This document shows, in pieces, positions 1-8,566 of a stretch of DNA of 64,000 nt (the first letter of the stretch is position 1; every line of letters begins with the position of its first letter). The DNA comes from CAYSCX01 sp964429575. GTDB taxonomy: Bacteria > Desulfobacterota > Binatia > Binatales > Binataceae. The stretch is taken from contig CAYSCX010000008.1 in the NCBI GenBank assembly GCA_964429575.1, positions 1-64,000 on the forward strand, read 5' to 3'. The notes beneath the pieces are model-generated. The model ran no database searches, was not told where the DNA came from, and saw only the letters and a program-made list of their open reading frames with translations. The translations under genes were made by a program, and so were the position numbers.

Positions 1-117
1 GGCCACCCACGGCCCGCCAACGTCACTGCCTGCGAGGGCCGAGACGCAATCGCCCCCGGAAACCAGAACAAACGCGAGCGCTGCTGTGGCTGCCCTGAGA
101 AATCCCCTACTAGCCAT
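1..117 (-). CDS. N-terminus of a secreted protein (cut by window edge)
   Basis: An open frame runs from an ATG at 117 on the minus strand to the window edge with no stop, 39 codons. The start reads MASRGFLRAATAALAFVLVS, a classic signal peptide (Arg at 4 and 8, then a hydrophobic core), with a likely cleavage after SALA near residue 29. A G-rich stretch (GGGGGA) sits just upstream as a weak Shine-Dalgarno. The mature protein lies outside the window, so no function can be given. It is transcribed away from the histidine kinase gene at 360. Support is the signal-peptide pattern alone. Confidence 0.5.
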   Translation of the reverse strand, partial: MASRGFLRAATAALAFVLVSGGDCVSALAGSDVGGPWVA

Positions 118-221
118 CGGTCCCCCGGCGAGTTGTCGGCTAAACTATCGGCGTCCGCCAGCAGGATCAATAGAAGCCCCTGCCCGGAATGGAGAGAAAA
201 GCTGATTTTGTGTATGAGGAC

Positions 222-353
222 GGTGCAAAAACCTAACAATTTACGGATGTTTTTCGAGTCGATCGGCGCTGCGCGCTCGGCTACTGTGGACGCGCAGCGA
301 CCGACGGCGGCGGGATCGGGCGGTTTGAATGCGCATGAACGGAGTTTTGCACC
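222..353. promoter_or_regulatory. Inverted GGTGCAAAA / TTTTGCACC half-sites upstream of the kinase gene
   Basis: GGTGCAAAA at 222-230 and its exact reverse complement TTTTGCACC at 345-353 flank the region before the kinase start at 360. TGCACC/GGTGCA are the half-sites of the known NtrC enhancer consensus, although a normal NtrC site has the two halves about 5 bp apart, not 114. The rest of 118-359 shows no convincing gene. Autoregulation by the adjacent NtrC-like regulator is a guess. Confidence 0.2.
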
Positions 354-359
354 CGCCGC

Positions 360-1478
360 ATGACACTGTGGCGCGAAATCGTCGATAGCCTCCCTGACGG
401 CATCCTGGTCCTCGCAGCGAATCTAAAGCCGCGTGCGGTCAATGCGGCGGCTCACACGATGCTGGGCGCGTCGAAGGTGACAGCGCCGGTCGTCGCCGAG
501 TTGCTGCGTCAAAATGAGTGGCTGGGGAAGATGGTCAGGCTTTGCCTCGACACCGCGCAGACGCTCGGCGACCCGGAGACGGTGCTACGGATGGGGAGCA
601 GAAGCGTGCCGGTGCACGCGCAGGTGTCTCCGCTGGTCGATTCGAGCGGCACGCCCGAGGCGGCGATCGTGGTGTTGCACGATCTCTCGCATCAACGGAC
701 TGCGGAGTACGCGTTCGGGCCTGGAGAGCCGGACCTGAAGCTCTCGTCGGCGGGACTTGCGCACGAGGTCAAGAATCCGCTGACCGGCATCAAGGGCGCG
801 GCGGAGCTGCTCGCGTCGCTACATCGCGAGGAGCCGCGCGCGCAGCAGTACTGCGATGTGATTCTCGACGGGGTGAATCGAATCGCGACGCTGGTCGAGC
901 AGGTGCTGTCGGTCAGCGCGCCGCAACGTCTTTTGCACGAACGGGTCAACATTCATCAGTTGCTGCACCGGGCGCTGGGGTCGGTGGGACTATTTCCGCA
1001 GCCGCCGGCGGGAGTGAGCGTCGAGCATCAGTTCGACCCGAGCCTGCCGGAGGTGGAGGGTGATGCGTCGGCGCTGGAGCGGGTGTTTGTCAACTTGCTT
1101 CGCAACGCGCACGAGGCGATCGGTGCGTCGGGGAGGATTTGGGTTCGCACGCGGATGGAGAGCGAGTTCCGGATGACATCGCAAGGACGCCGGCGGACGT
1201 TCCTGAGAGTCGATGTGAGCGATTCGGGCGCAGGACTTTCTGAGGAGGAAGCGAAGCAGCTTTTTACGCCGTTCTTCACGACCAAGCCGACGGGCACCGG
1301 ACTCGGGTTGGTATTGAGTCAGCGAATCGTCGCGTTGCACGGAGGGCGGCTGTGGGCGGAGCGCGGCGGAGCGCCGGCGGGTCGCGGCGATGGAGAGTCG
1401 GCGCGTGGAATGACGTTCAAGTTGACGCTGCCGGTGGCGGAAGGCGCGAGTCGAGTGGCTCGACGGCCAATAACATGA
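360..1478 (+). CDS. NtrB-like sensor histidine kinase
   Basis: A 372-residue soluble two-component kinase without obvious membrane segments. Residues 1-110 look like a PAS domain (WREIVDSLPDGILVLAANLK, as in NtrB/GlnL). The dimerisation/phosphoacceptor helix has the H box GLAHEVKNPLTGIKG with His135. The ATPase domain has the N box VNLLRNAHEAI (Asn249), the G1 box DVSDSGAGL near 285-293, the F box FTPFF (302-306) and the G2 box GTGLGL (312-317). All catalytic motifs are intact. It is followed 313 bp downstream by a sigma54-activating response regulator, its likely partner. The H box favours the NtrB family, but the signal need not be nitrogen. Confidence 0.9.
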   Translation: MTLWREIVDSLPDGILVLAANLKPRAVNAAAHTMLGASKVTAPVVAELLRQNEWLGKMVRLCLDTAQTLGDPETVLRMGSRSVPVHAQVSPLVDSSGTPEAAIVVLHDLSHQRTAEYAFGPGEPDLKLSSAGLAHEVKNPLTGIKGAAELLASLHREEPRAQQYCDVILDGVNRIATLVEQVLSVSAPQRLLHERVNIHQLLHRALGSVGLFPQPPAGVSVEHQFDPSLPEVEGDASALERVFVNLLRNAHEAIGASGRIWVRTRMESEFRMTSQGRRRTFLRVDVSDSGAGLSEEEAKQLFTPFFTTKPTGTGLGLVLSQRIVALHGGRLWAERGGAPAGRGDGESARGMTFKLTLPVAEGASRVARRPIT

Positions 1479-1613
1479 AGTGAGGCATCGGCGCGGAACC
1501 GCTCCCGCTGGTGGTCGGGGTCGCTGAGGGGAAGCGCGCATCGGCAGGCACGCTCACGCCAACTCTCTCGCGCAGGGCCAGGGGAAAAACAGCGGCATCG
1601 ACCCTCACCCACA

Positions 1614-1641
1614 CCCTCTCCGAGTGATCACAGGGAGAGGG
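1614..1641. repeat. Hairpin CCCTCTCC...GGAGAGGG in the kinase-regulator gap
   Basis: CCCTCTCC at 1614-1621 pairs with GGAGAGGG at 1634-1641 around a 12-nt loop that itself contains GTGATCAC. It lies in the 313-bp gap 1479-1791, where no gene is seen. There is no downstream T-run, so it is not a good intrinsic terminator; it resembles a decayed intergenic palindromic repeat. Confidence 0.5.
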
Positions 1642-1668
1642 CTGAGAAGGAAGATGGAAGAAGGGATG

Positions 1669-1686
1669 GGCGCATCGCGATGCGCC
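1669..1686. repeat. Perfect 18-bp palindrome GGCGCATCG|CGATGCGCC
   Basis: A gap-free 18-bp palindrome in the kinase-regulator intergenic region, about 105 bp before the regulator start. It could be a protein-binding site or part of the same decayed repeat as the hairpin at 1614. No function is assigned. Confidence 0.5.
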
Positions 1687-1791
1687 GATACAGCAGAAGG
1701 GAGAGGGGAGTAGGCGCCGCGGATGGTGAAGCTACTCGATACGAGATCGGGCTTGCTGTTACGATAACCCCGAATTCGCGAAAGAACGAAC

Positions 1792-3306
1792 TTGCCCTCG
1801 CAACCGTCAACATCCGAGCCGACGACGCCGCCGACCTTCAAGGGCGACGCGGGCGCTGGTCCGTCGGTGCTGATTGCCGACGACGACCCCGGCATCCGCC
1901 TCGTACTGCGCCACCGCCTGGAGGCGGATGGGTACGCGGTCGAGGAGGCGGCTGACAGTCAGAGCGCGCTCGATGCGCTAAGGAGCGGGCGTTTCGAGGT
2001 CGCGCTGGTGGACATCATCATGCCCGGCGAGGGCGGTCTCGAGGTGCTGTCGAAGGCGCGCAGCGACGGCCTGCGCACGCTGATCATCGTGATCACGGCG
2101 GCGAGCACGATGAACAACGCGGTCGAGGCGATGAAGCGTGGGGCGCACGATTACCTGACGAAGCCGTTTCAGAACCTCGACCTGGTGGCGGCAGCGGTCG
2201 CGCGGGCGGTCGAAATCGCGAGTCAGGCTGCGGACCTGGAGCGAATCAAGGATGAGTTCAACCGCGAACTAGTCGGCGGTGAAGTGATCGGACGGAGCCC
2301 GGCGATTCAGGAAGTGTACAAACTGGTCGGGCGGGTGGTGACCAACGATGCGACGGTGCTGCTGGTCGGCGAGAGCGGCACCGGCAAGGATTTGATCGCG
2401 CGGGCGATACATTTCAAGTCACCGCGCTGGCGATCACCATTCGTCGCGGTCAACTGCTCGGCGATTCCACAGGGACTAATGGAGAGCGAGCTGTTCGGCC
2501 ATGAGCGCGGTTCATTCACCGGCGCGACGGAGAGGCGCGCGGGCAAGTTCGAGCTGGCCGGCGCCGGGACGGTCTTTCTCGATGAGATCGGCGACTTGCC
2601 GCTGGAACTACAGCCGAAGCTCTTGCGGGTTTTGCAGGAGCGCGAGTTCAGCCGGGTTGGCGGAGCGGAGACCATCAAGTTGGGCGCGCGCGTGATTGCA
2701 GCGACCAATCATGACCTCGAGGAATTGGTCGCGAGCCGGCAGTTCCGCGAGGACCTCTACTTCCGGCTTCGCGTCATCCCGCTTTACCTGCCGCCGCTGC
2801 GTGAGCGGCGCGAGGATATCCCGGAGCTGACGGACTACTTCGTCAGCAAGGCGGTACGCGAGATGGGGGCGCGGGTGACGTCGGTAAGCGCGGAGGCGCG
2901 TGCGGCGCTGCTGACGTATGACTGGCCGGGCAATGTACGCGAGCTGGAGAACACGGTGCTGCGGGCAGCGTTGCTGGCGCCCGGCAACACCATTCGCGCC
3001 GACGACCTGGCGCTATCGCGCGGGGCCAGCCCGGTGCGTCCCGCAGCGCCCGCTGACGGCGGCACACTGACGGATCTAATCGCGAATCGGATCGCGCAGT
3101 GGCTCGAAACTTCGTCGGGCGACGAGCCGCGCGACCTTTACCAGAAGATGGTCGCCGAGATCGAGCGGCCACTCATCGAACTCGCGCTCAAGCGTGCGAG
3201 CGGCAACCAGGTGCGCGCGGCGCGGATGTTGGGGCTCAACCGCAACACGCTGCGCAAGAAGATCGTCGATCACAAGATCGTGCTGACGAAATATCCGGGC
3301 AAGTGA
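1792..3306 (+). CDS. NtrC-family sigma54-dependent response regulator
   Basis: A 504-residue activator in the standard order. The receiver domain (about 25-140) has the acidic cluster DDD at 30-32, phospho-acceptor Asp74 in ALVDIIMP and Lys124. The AAA+ sigma54-interaction domain has Walker A GESGTGK (193-199), the loop GSFTGA (240-245; the common form is GAFTGA) and Walker B VFLDEIGD (261-268). A Fis-type helix-turn-helix near the C-terminus reads NQVRAARMLGLNRNTLRKKI. The start is a TTG, preceded by a weak GAAAGAA; it leaves about 24 unstructured residues before the receiver, so a slightly later start is possible. The upstream kinase is the probable partner, and the stop overlaps the thiE start (TGATG). 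Confidence 0.93.
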   Translation: MPSQPSTSEPTTPPTFKGDAGAGPSVLIADDDPGIRLVLRHRLEADGYAVEEAADSQSALDALRSGRFEVALVDIIMPGEGGLEVLSKARSDGLRTLIIVITAASTMNNAVEAMKRGAHDYLTKPFQNLDLVAAAVARAVEIASQAADLERIKDEFNRELVGGEVIGRSPAIQEVYKLVGRVVTNDATVLLVGESGTGKDLIARAIHFKSPRWRSPFVAVNCSAIPQGLMESELFGHERGSFTGATERRAGKFELAGAGTVFLDEIGDLPLELQPKLLRVLQEREFSRVGGAETIKLGARVIAATNHDLEELVASRQFREDLYFRLRVIPLYLPPLRERREDIPELTDYFVSKAVREMGARVTSVSAEARAALLTYDWPGNVRELENTVLRAALLAPGNTIRADDLALSRGASPVRPAAPADGGTLTDLIANRIAQWLETSSGDEPRDLYQKMVAEIERPLIELALKRASGNQVRAARMLGLNRNTLRKKIVDHKIVLTKYPGK

Positions 3307-3923
3307 TGCGGCTGCCGTCGCATTTCTACGCGATCGTGGACCCGGCGGGCGGACACGAGCCGGCCCTGCTTGCGAAGATTCTGCTCGATGCGGGCGTGCG
3401 GATTCTCCAGTTGCGGCTCAAGAACGTTTCCTCGCGAGACTTCCTCGCGGCCGCGCGTGCGATCGCGCCGCTGTGCCGCGAGCGCGGCGCGATTTTCATC
3501 GTCAATGACCGCTGCGATATCGCGCTGCTGTCGGGCGCCGACGGCGTGCATCTTGGGCAGAACGATCTTCCGCTCGACGCGGGACGCCGCTTGATGGGGC
3601 CCGACAAGATTATCGGAGTTTCGACGGCGAGCGTGGAGATGGCGCGCGCGGCGGAAGCGGGCGGCGCGGACTACATTGGTTTCGGGCCGATGTACACGGG
3701 CGGGCTCAAGAACATCAAGGTGGGTCAGGGACTCGCGCGCCTGCGCGAAGTGCGCGCGGCGGTGAAGATTCCGATCGTCGCGATCGGTGGAATCACGGAG
3801 GCGACGGTCGCCGAGGTGCTGGGTGCAGGTGCGGATGCGGCGGCGATCATCACCGATGTAGTGATGGCGCCCGACATTGCCGCGAAGGTGCGCGCGATTC
3901 TTGCGGCGAAAGCCGCGGGTTAG
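3306..3923 (+). CDS. thiE: Thiamine-phosphate synthase
   Basis: A 205-residue TIM-barrel enzyme that condenses HMP-pyrophosphate with thiazole phosphate to make thiamine phosphate in the cytoplasm. Family motifs are visible: ILQLRLKN near the N-terminus (pyrophosphate/HMP site), IVNDR, GADGVHLGQNDLP, and VAIGGI near the C-terminus that holds the thiazole phosphate. The loop usually reading GPxFPTxTK is here GPMYTGGLKNIK, a noticeable variant. The ATG overlaps the regulator stop by one base (TGATG), so the two are probably translationally coupled, though the functional link is unclear. No other thi genes and no TPP riboswitch are nearby. Confidence 0.9.
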   Translation: MRLPSHFYAIVDPAGGHEPALLAKILLDAGVRILQLRLKNVSSRDFLAAARAIAPLCRERGAIFIVNDRCDIALLSGADGVHLGQNDLPLDAGRRLMGPDKIIGVSTASVEMARAAEAGGADYIGFGPMYTGGLKNIKVGQGLARLREVRAAVKIPIVAIGGITEATVAEVLGAGADAAAIITDVVMAPDIAAKVRAILAAKAAG

Positions 3924-3941
3924 GCGCGTCGAGACGAAGCT

Positions 3942-4676
3942 TCAGGATAGCGGTGGCAGGACGTGGAGGCCGAGCAGGAAGATCACGCCCAGCGCGACGC
4001 TGTATGCGCCGGTGGCCAGCATGACGACGCGGTAAACGCTCTCACGCGCGGTCGAGAAGTTGAACACACCCGCCGACAGCAGCGCCATCAGCAGGTTGGT
4101 CGTGAGCAAGCCGGCGGTGAACGCTCCGACGCATAATAGACCGCCCGCCCATCCGCCGACGCCCGCCGCGATTACGAACAGGCCGAGCTGAGTCGGCGTC
4201 TCCGCGCCGATGCCGTGAATCACGCCGACCATGAATGTGCTCAAAGGTCCCGGACCGGAGGCGCGGACTGGTTCGTGGACGTGATCATGTGCGCCGGCAA
4301 GAAACTTGTGCTGGACCCAGTGCCAGCAGCGCGCGAGCAACTCGAAGCGTGTCGGCACGTGACGATGCTCCGCGTGCCGCAAGACTGAGTGGAGGACGTA
4401 ACCGCCGAGCAAGATGAGCGTGATGCCGACCACGCGTTGCATCACGAGGTCCGCGTTGTGCGGCAGGACAAGGCCGAACGCGATCGCAAGCGCACCGAGT
4501 GTGAACACTGTCAGCGAATGGCCGCCGCCGTAAAGCATCGCGAGCGCGACGGCGCGTGCGGGGCGCGAGGATGTGCCGCTCAAGTCCGCGATCGCGGCGA
4601 TGTGGTCGTGGTCAACGCCGTGGCGAAGTCCGAGCAGAAGTGCCGCGGCGAGTGCGGCGGCGAATCCATCGGTCAT
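3942..4676 (-). CDS. NiCoT/HupE-type nickel-cobalt transporter-like membrane protein
   Basis: A 244-residue polytopic membrane protein. The first helix carries LRHGVDHDHIAAIAD (His19, Asp22, His23, Asp24, His25), the histidine/aspartate signature of NiCoT-like Ni2+/Co2+ permeases, followed by YGGGHSLTVF. A second conserved segment, GVIHGIGAETPTQLG, and about six hydrophobic spans fit the family. It converges on thiE with an 18-bp gap and is preceded on the same strand by an MFS transporter gene. The substrate cannot be fixed from sequence; no hydrogenase or urease genes are nearby. Confidence 0.8.
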   Translation of the reverse strand: MTDGFAAALAAALLLGLRHGVDHDHIAAIADLSGTSSRPARAVALAMLYGGGHSLTVFTLGALAIAFGLVLPHNADLVMQRVVGITLILLGGYVLHSVLRHAEHRHVPTRFELLARCWHWVQHKFLAGAHDHVHEPVRASGPGPLSTFMVGVIHGIGAETPTQLGLFVIAAGVGGWAGGLLCVGAFTAGLLTTNLLMALLSAGVFNFSTARESVYRVVMLATGAYSVALGVIFLLGLHVLPPLS

Positions 4677-4716
4677 CGCCGGGATGGCTCAGCGTCGTAC
4701 GGATTGTGAGCTTTGA

Positions 4717-5949
4717 TCATGCGGATGCCGCGACGCGCTCAAGTTGCGACTGTTCGACCGCAAGCGGCTGGCAGGAGTAGCTCGCGACCGCGCCTGCGAC
4801 GAGCGTCACTACGAAGATTTGAAACGCGATGGTGTAGCTTGCGGTCGCATCGAAGATAAGGCCGGCGACCAGAGGGCCCGCGACGCCGCCGGCAGTGTTG
4901 AACATGCCGGAGACGCCCGCGAGCGTGCCGAAGCGCTTGAGTCCGAGCGAATCCACCATGACCATCGGCACCAACACCAGCGGCGCGCCCATCATCAGAC
5001 CGAACACCAGCACGAACATCGCGAGAATCGCGGTGCTGTCAACGCCGAGCAGCAAGATCGTTCCAATTCCGGCGCCGATGAAATTTGCGGCGAGTGCTAC
5101 GCGCCCGCTCAATCGATCGGCGAAGAAACCCATCACCAGCTTCCCGCCCGAGGTGAGCACGAATCCGGTGCTGACGACGATTGCGGCGGTAGTCGGCGTG
5201 TATCCACCTCCGACCAAATAGGCGACCAGATGCGCCATGATGCCGGAGGCGGAAAACGCAAATGCGAACTGCGCGAGCGAAATCATCCAGAACGATCGCG
5301 TGCGAAGCGCCTCGTTGAGTTCAAGCCCCGGGAGCGCGTCGGCGCGCTGCGATACAGTCACGGTGACCTCGCTTGCGGGACGTGAACGCACGAACAGGAA
5401 GGCCAGCGGCGTCACGATGATCAACATCGGGAGCGCCAGCACGAGATACCCTGCGCGCCAGCCGCCCGAGGCGATCGCGTAGCTCGCGACGAGCGCCATC
5501 AGTGCGCCACCGAGAGAGGTGCCGGCGAACGTGATGCCCATCGCGAGTCCGCGTCCGCTGGTGAACCAGTTGGCGATGACGAGTGAACAGGGCAGCAACG
5601 TCGCGGCGGAAATTCCGAGTCCCAATACCGCGTAGCAGCACATCAGTACGAAGTATGAATCGGCGATGCTCGCGCCAAGGTACGCGAGGCCCGCGAGCAG
5701 CGCGCCACCGGCGATCAGTACGCGCGCCTCGATGCGGTCGAGCATCCATCCAATCAATGGTGCGGCCAGGCCCGCGGAAAACGCGAGCACACTTTGGAGG
5801 CTGGCCACCTGCGCGCGCGACCAACCGAACTGCTGCACCAGCGGCGGCAGGAACACAGTGAAGACGTTGTAACCGCCGCCGAAGACAATCAGCAGCGTGA
5901 CGAACAGACTCGCGACTATGATCCAGCCCTGACGCTCTTGTTTGGTCAT
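4717..5949 (-). CDS. MFS transporter (oxalate/formate- or monocarboxylate-antiporter-like)
   Basis: A roughly 410-residue major facilitator with twelve predicted helices. Helix 1 reads GWIIVASLFVTLLIVFGGGYNVFTVFLPPLVQQFGWSRAQV (given only to mark the layout: a long first helix, then the FGWSRAQV loop typical of the OFA/MCT branch), followed by a motif-A-like GWMLDRIEAR loop. The frame is open to an ATG at 6000, but the ATG at 5949 (MTKQERQGW) has a GGGAA Shine-Dalgarno and starts right before helix 1, so it is preferred. Similar proteins carry small carboxylates; the substrate is unknown. Confidence 0.85.
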   Translation of the reverse strand: MTKQERQGWIIVASLFVTLLIVFGGGYNVFTVFLPPLVQQFGWSRAQVASLQSVLAFSAGLAAPLIGWMLDRIEARVLIAGGALLAGLAYLGASIADSYFVLMCCYAVLGLGISAATLLPCSLVIANWFTSGRGLAMGITFAGTSLGGALMALVASYAIASGGWRAGYLVLALPMLIIVTPLAFLFVRSRPASEVTVTVSQRADALPGLELNEALRTRSFWMISLAQFAFAFSASGIMAHLVAYLVGGGYTPTTAAIVVSTGFVLTSGGKLVMGFFADRLSGRVALAANFIGAGIGTILLLGVDSTAILAMFVLVFGLMMGAPLVLVPMVMVDSLGLKRFGTLAGVSGMFNTAGGVAGPLVAGLIFDATASYTIAFQIFVVTLVAGAVASYSCQPLAVEQSQLERVAASA

Positions 5950-6053
5950 GCGATTTCCCGGCGCGAAGAACGGCGACGATTCCCCGAAACGCGAAATCAT
6001 CTATAGCGGCATCGCGCACCGCCGTCGAGGATGATCGGCGCTGGGCGGACTGA

Positions 6054-6215
6054 CTAGCAGGCTGTTGAAAAAGGCGATTTCAACAGCCTGCTCCCTCTCT
6101 CGCGTCTCCCCCCAGAGGGGGAGAAGATTAGGAAGGCAGCCAGTTTTCACGCACGGTGTTGAGAGCGCGTTCGATGCCATCTTGGGCCTCGAGGCTTTTC
6201 TCAACACCCTGCTAG
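6054..6215 (+). repeat. Inverted-repeat element, copy 1 (162 bp)
   Basis: It begins CTAGCAGGCTGTTGA and ends TCAACACCCTGCTAG, so the termini are inverted with 14 of 15 bases matching. Three hairpins lie inside. Hairpin A (6056-6092) has a perfect 15-bp stem AGCAGGCTGTTGAAA with a 7-nt loop. Hairpin B has stem TCTCCCCC/GGGGGAGA (6105-6124). Hairpin C has stem GGTGTTGAGA/TCTCAACACC (6155-6208). The right end lies 1 bp from the SH3-protein stop codon (6217-6219). Same family as copies at 39018, 46998 and 50421. No coding capacity; probably a non-autonomous MITE- or REP-like element. Confidence 0.85.
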
Positions 6216-6216
6216 G

Positions 6217-6690
6217 TTACTGGAGCGCGGAGATCGGCACGAAACCGACGACGCCGCTGCGCAGCTTCACGCGCAAATAGTTGAGCGCGATGCCGGTCAC
6301 CTTCACGCCCTTGCCGTGAACCACTTCGCCGACCGTCCTGGCGAAGCGGTTAGGCCGTTCGTAGATGGGCGAGTCGCTGGTCACCATGAAAACCTGGTCG
6401 GTGGGCTTCACGAGATCGACCGCGGTGGGTTCCACATAGCCGACGGCGCCGTTCTTGAGGCGCACTTGGAGGTAGTCGCGGGTCGAGCCGGTGACGATCA
6501 GCACCTTGCCGACGTCGAGCGGCTCAATCTTTTTCGCCATTTTCCAGGGATTCGCCATCACCGAACCGCTGCCGATGATCTTGAGCCTCGCGCTGGCGGG
6601 TTCAACCTCGAACGCGCTCGCGGCGCTGAACGCGGCGAAAAAGATTGCACACATCAATGCTGTCGCGGCCGCGCGGCTGGTCGTCATCAT
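6217..6690 (-). CDS. Secreted double SH3-domain protein
   Basis: A 157-residue exported protein. The N-terminus MMTTSRAAATALMCAIFFAA with SAASA is a signal peptide. Two tandem bacterial SH3-like repeats follow, each ending in an aromatic/Gly signature: YLQVRLKNGAVGYVEP and YLRVKLRSGVVGFVPIS. Such repeats bind peptidoglycan or act in periplasmic protein contacts. GGGAG lies 4 to 7 nt before the two adjacent ATGs (6690 and 6687), which decides the start; the open frame further upstream overlaps the radical SAM gene and is discarded. It follows that gene by 17 bp, so they are probably co-transcribed. A repeat element abuts its stop. Confidence 0.75.
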   Translation of the reverse strand: MMTTSRAAATALMCAIFFAAFSAASAFEVEPASARLKIIGSGSVMANPWKMAKKIEPLDVGKVLIVTGSTRDYLQVRLKNGAVGYVEPTAVDLVKPTDQVFMVTSDSPIYERPNRFARTVGEVVHGKGVKVTGIALNYLRVKLRSGVVGFVPISALQ

Positions 6691-6707
6691 GAATCTCCCG
6701 CGGCTGC

Positions 6708-8465
6708 TCAGCACGCGCCACACACGGTACAACGCAAGACGTCGCAGGGCTTGGTCTGATGTTCGTAGTGCGCCTTGCGGCGCTCCGAAAACAGAAACCA
6801 CTTGTGGATGTGATGGTCGATGAAATCCCACGGCAGTATTTCCGAGTAGGAGTAGCCGCGCGTGACGAAGAAGTCGGGGTCGGGCAGCGCGCCGCCGGCG
6901 CAGCCGTTGCACTCGCGTTTGATGGCTCGAAGCTCATGCCAGATCGCGCCGGCGTCCTCGCAGCCCTTGTCGAGCAGCCGCACGAGAATGTTTCCGACGC
7001 GCCGATCGCCGCGCGAGACCAGGGTTTGAAAGTACGCCTCGCGCGGCGACTCCGCGTCGAGATCGACTCTGCCGACGCGCCGCAGCCCCGCGCGCACCAT
7101 CGCGACCTTGCGCTTGGCCTCGCGCGCATCGGCCATCGGGTCCCACTGAAACGGCGTCCATGGCTTGGGCACGAACGGATTGAGCGACACGGTGACGCGG
7201 CCGATGCGCTGGCGCGATTTGCGCGCGCGATCGACGATCGCGCCGGCCAGCTCCGCGATCGCGCCGACGTCCTCGTCGCGCTCCTCAGGCAGACCGATCA
7301 TGAAATAGCATTTGAGGTTCTCGACGCCCTCGCCGATCAGCATTTCGGCGGCATCAAGTATCTCGCGCTCGGTGAGATTCTTGTTGATCACCTTGCGCAA
7401 GCGCTCGCTGCCCGCTTCGGGAGCCACCGTTACGCTATGGTTGCCGTTTCGCGCGAGCGCGTTGGCGAGGCGCGGTGAAATACAATCGGCCTTCATGCTC
7501 GACGGCGAAAGGCGCCCGCCGCGGTCCGCGACCGCGCTGGCGATGTCTGCGACGCCGGGCACGCTGGCCATCTCGGCGCCGACGAGTCCGATGACATCAC
7601 GCTCGCCGAGGCCGCGCTGCGCTTCGTCGATGAGCGCCTGCGGCGAGCGGTAGCGAATCGGGCGGTACATGAATCCCGCGGCGCAGAAGCGGCATCCCCA
7701 CTGGCAACCCCGGCTTGCCTCGACGAGGTACATGTCGCCGAAGACGGACTCGTCGGTGAGAATGAGCGAGGTGGTGGGAAAGCGGTCGAGGTTTGCGATG
7801 AGGCGGCGCTTCACAGTCCCGTCGCCGGGGCCGGTGTAGCGGACGGCCGCGAGACGGCCGCGATCGTCGTACTCGGGCGCGTAATAGTCGGGGAGATATG
7901 CGCCCTCGACGGTCGCGAAATCTTCGACACGCGTGGCGTCGCCACCGCACTCGCGGTAGCGCGCGATGAATTCCGGCACCATCTCCTCGCCCTCGCCGAT
8001 GAGGAACAAGTCGATGAAGTCCGCGATGGGCTCGGGATTGAGAAATATGGCGGAGCCGCCGGCGATGATGAGCGGATAGCCGCGGCCGCGACGTTCATCG
8101 CGGCGGAGCGGGATGCCGGCCATGCGCAGAATCGCGAGGAGGTTGAGGTAGTCGGTCTCGAAGGAAATCGAAAACGCGATGATGTCGAAGTCCTGAAGCG
8201 GGCGCCCGCGTTCGAAGGAGACGAGCCGCTCGCCGCTCGACGCGGCAGCTACGCGTTCGTCGGACTCAGGCAGGAACGCGCGATCGGCGGCGACGTGCGG
8301 ATCGGATTCGAAGATGTGAAAGACGGCCTGGAAGCCGAGGTTCGCCATCCCGAGCGGATAGAGATTGGGGTAAACGACGCAGACATCGATGTCGCCGCCG
8401 TGGTGGCGCTGGTAGAGAAACCGCTCGCGCGAGAGGCGTTCCAGCGCGCGCTTACGAAGGTACAT
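6708..8465 (-). CDS. B12-binding radical SAM protein (TIGR03960-like)
   Basis: A 585-residue protein. Residues about 25-170 form a cobalamin-binding-like N-terminal domain (VVYPNLYPLGMANLGFQAV). The radical SAM domain has the cluster motif C254-x3-C258-x2-C261 in EASRGCQWGCRFCAAGF. The C-terminus adds two further cysteine groups, ECNGCAGG and a terminal CTVCGAC, which could bind zinc or another cluster. The family is often fused to, or next to, DUF2344 and ribosome or tRNA genes; here it stands alone, followed by the SH3 gene. The substrate is not known. Length and motifs match the family, so the class is firm and the function open. Confidence 0.85.
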   Translation of the reverse strand: MYLRKRALERLSRERFLYQRHHGGDIDVCVVYPNLYPLGMANLGFQAVFHIFESDPHVAADRAFLPESDERVAAASSGERLVSFERGRPLQDFDIIAFSISFETDYLNLLAILRMAGIPLRRDERRGRGYPLIIAGGSAIFLNPEPIADFIDLFLIGEGEEMVPEFIARYRECGGDATRVEDFATVEGAYLPDYYAPEYDDRGRLAAVRYTGPGDGTVKRRLIANLDRFPTTSLILTDESVFGDMYLVEASRGCQWGCRFCAAGFMYRPIRYRSPQALIDEAQRGLGERDVIGLVGAEMASVPGVADIASAVADRGGRLSPSSMKADCISPRLANALARNGNHSVTVAPEAGSERLRKVINKNLTEREILDAAEMLIGEGVENLKCYFMIGLPEERDEDVGAIAELAGAIVDRARKSRQRIGRVTVSLNPFVPKPWTPFQWDPMADAREAKRKVAMVRAGLRRVGRVDLDAESPREAYFQTLVSRGDRRVGNILVRLLDKGCEDAGAIWHELRAIKRECNGCAGGALPDPDFFVTRGYSYSEILPWDFIDHHIHKWFLFSERRKAHYEHQTKPCDVLRCTVCGAC

Positions 8466-8566
8466 TCAAAGATGCCTGCACGACCTTCAAGGTTATCCCC
8501 GCGGCTTTGCGCGGCACAAGGTCGCGCGATTCCGTCGCCGGGCGTGCCGGACGTACAATCGACCCA

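Noticed and set aside
133..363. 76-residue plus-strand frame before the kinase gene
   Set aside because: No Shine-Dalgarno, no domain, low-complexity composition; it overlaps the probable kinase control region.
4235..5482. Several Arg/His/Glu-rich plus-strand frames under the NiCoT and MFS genes
   Set aside because: Antisense shadows of GC-rich membrane-protein genes; none shows a domain or start signal.
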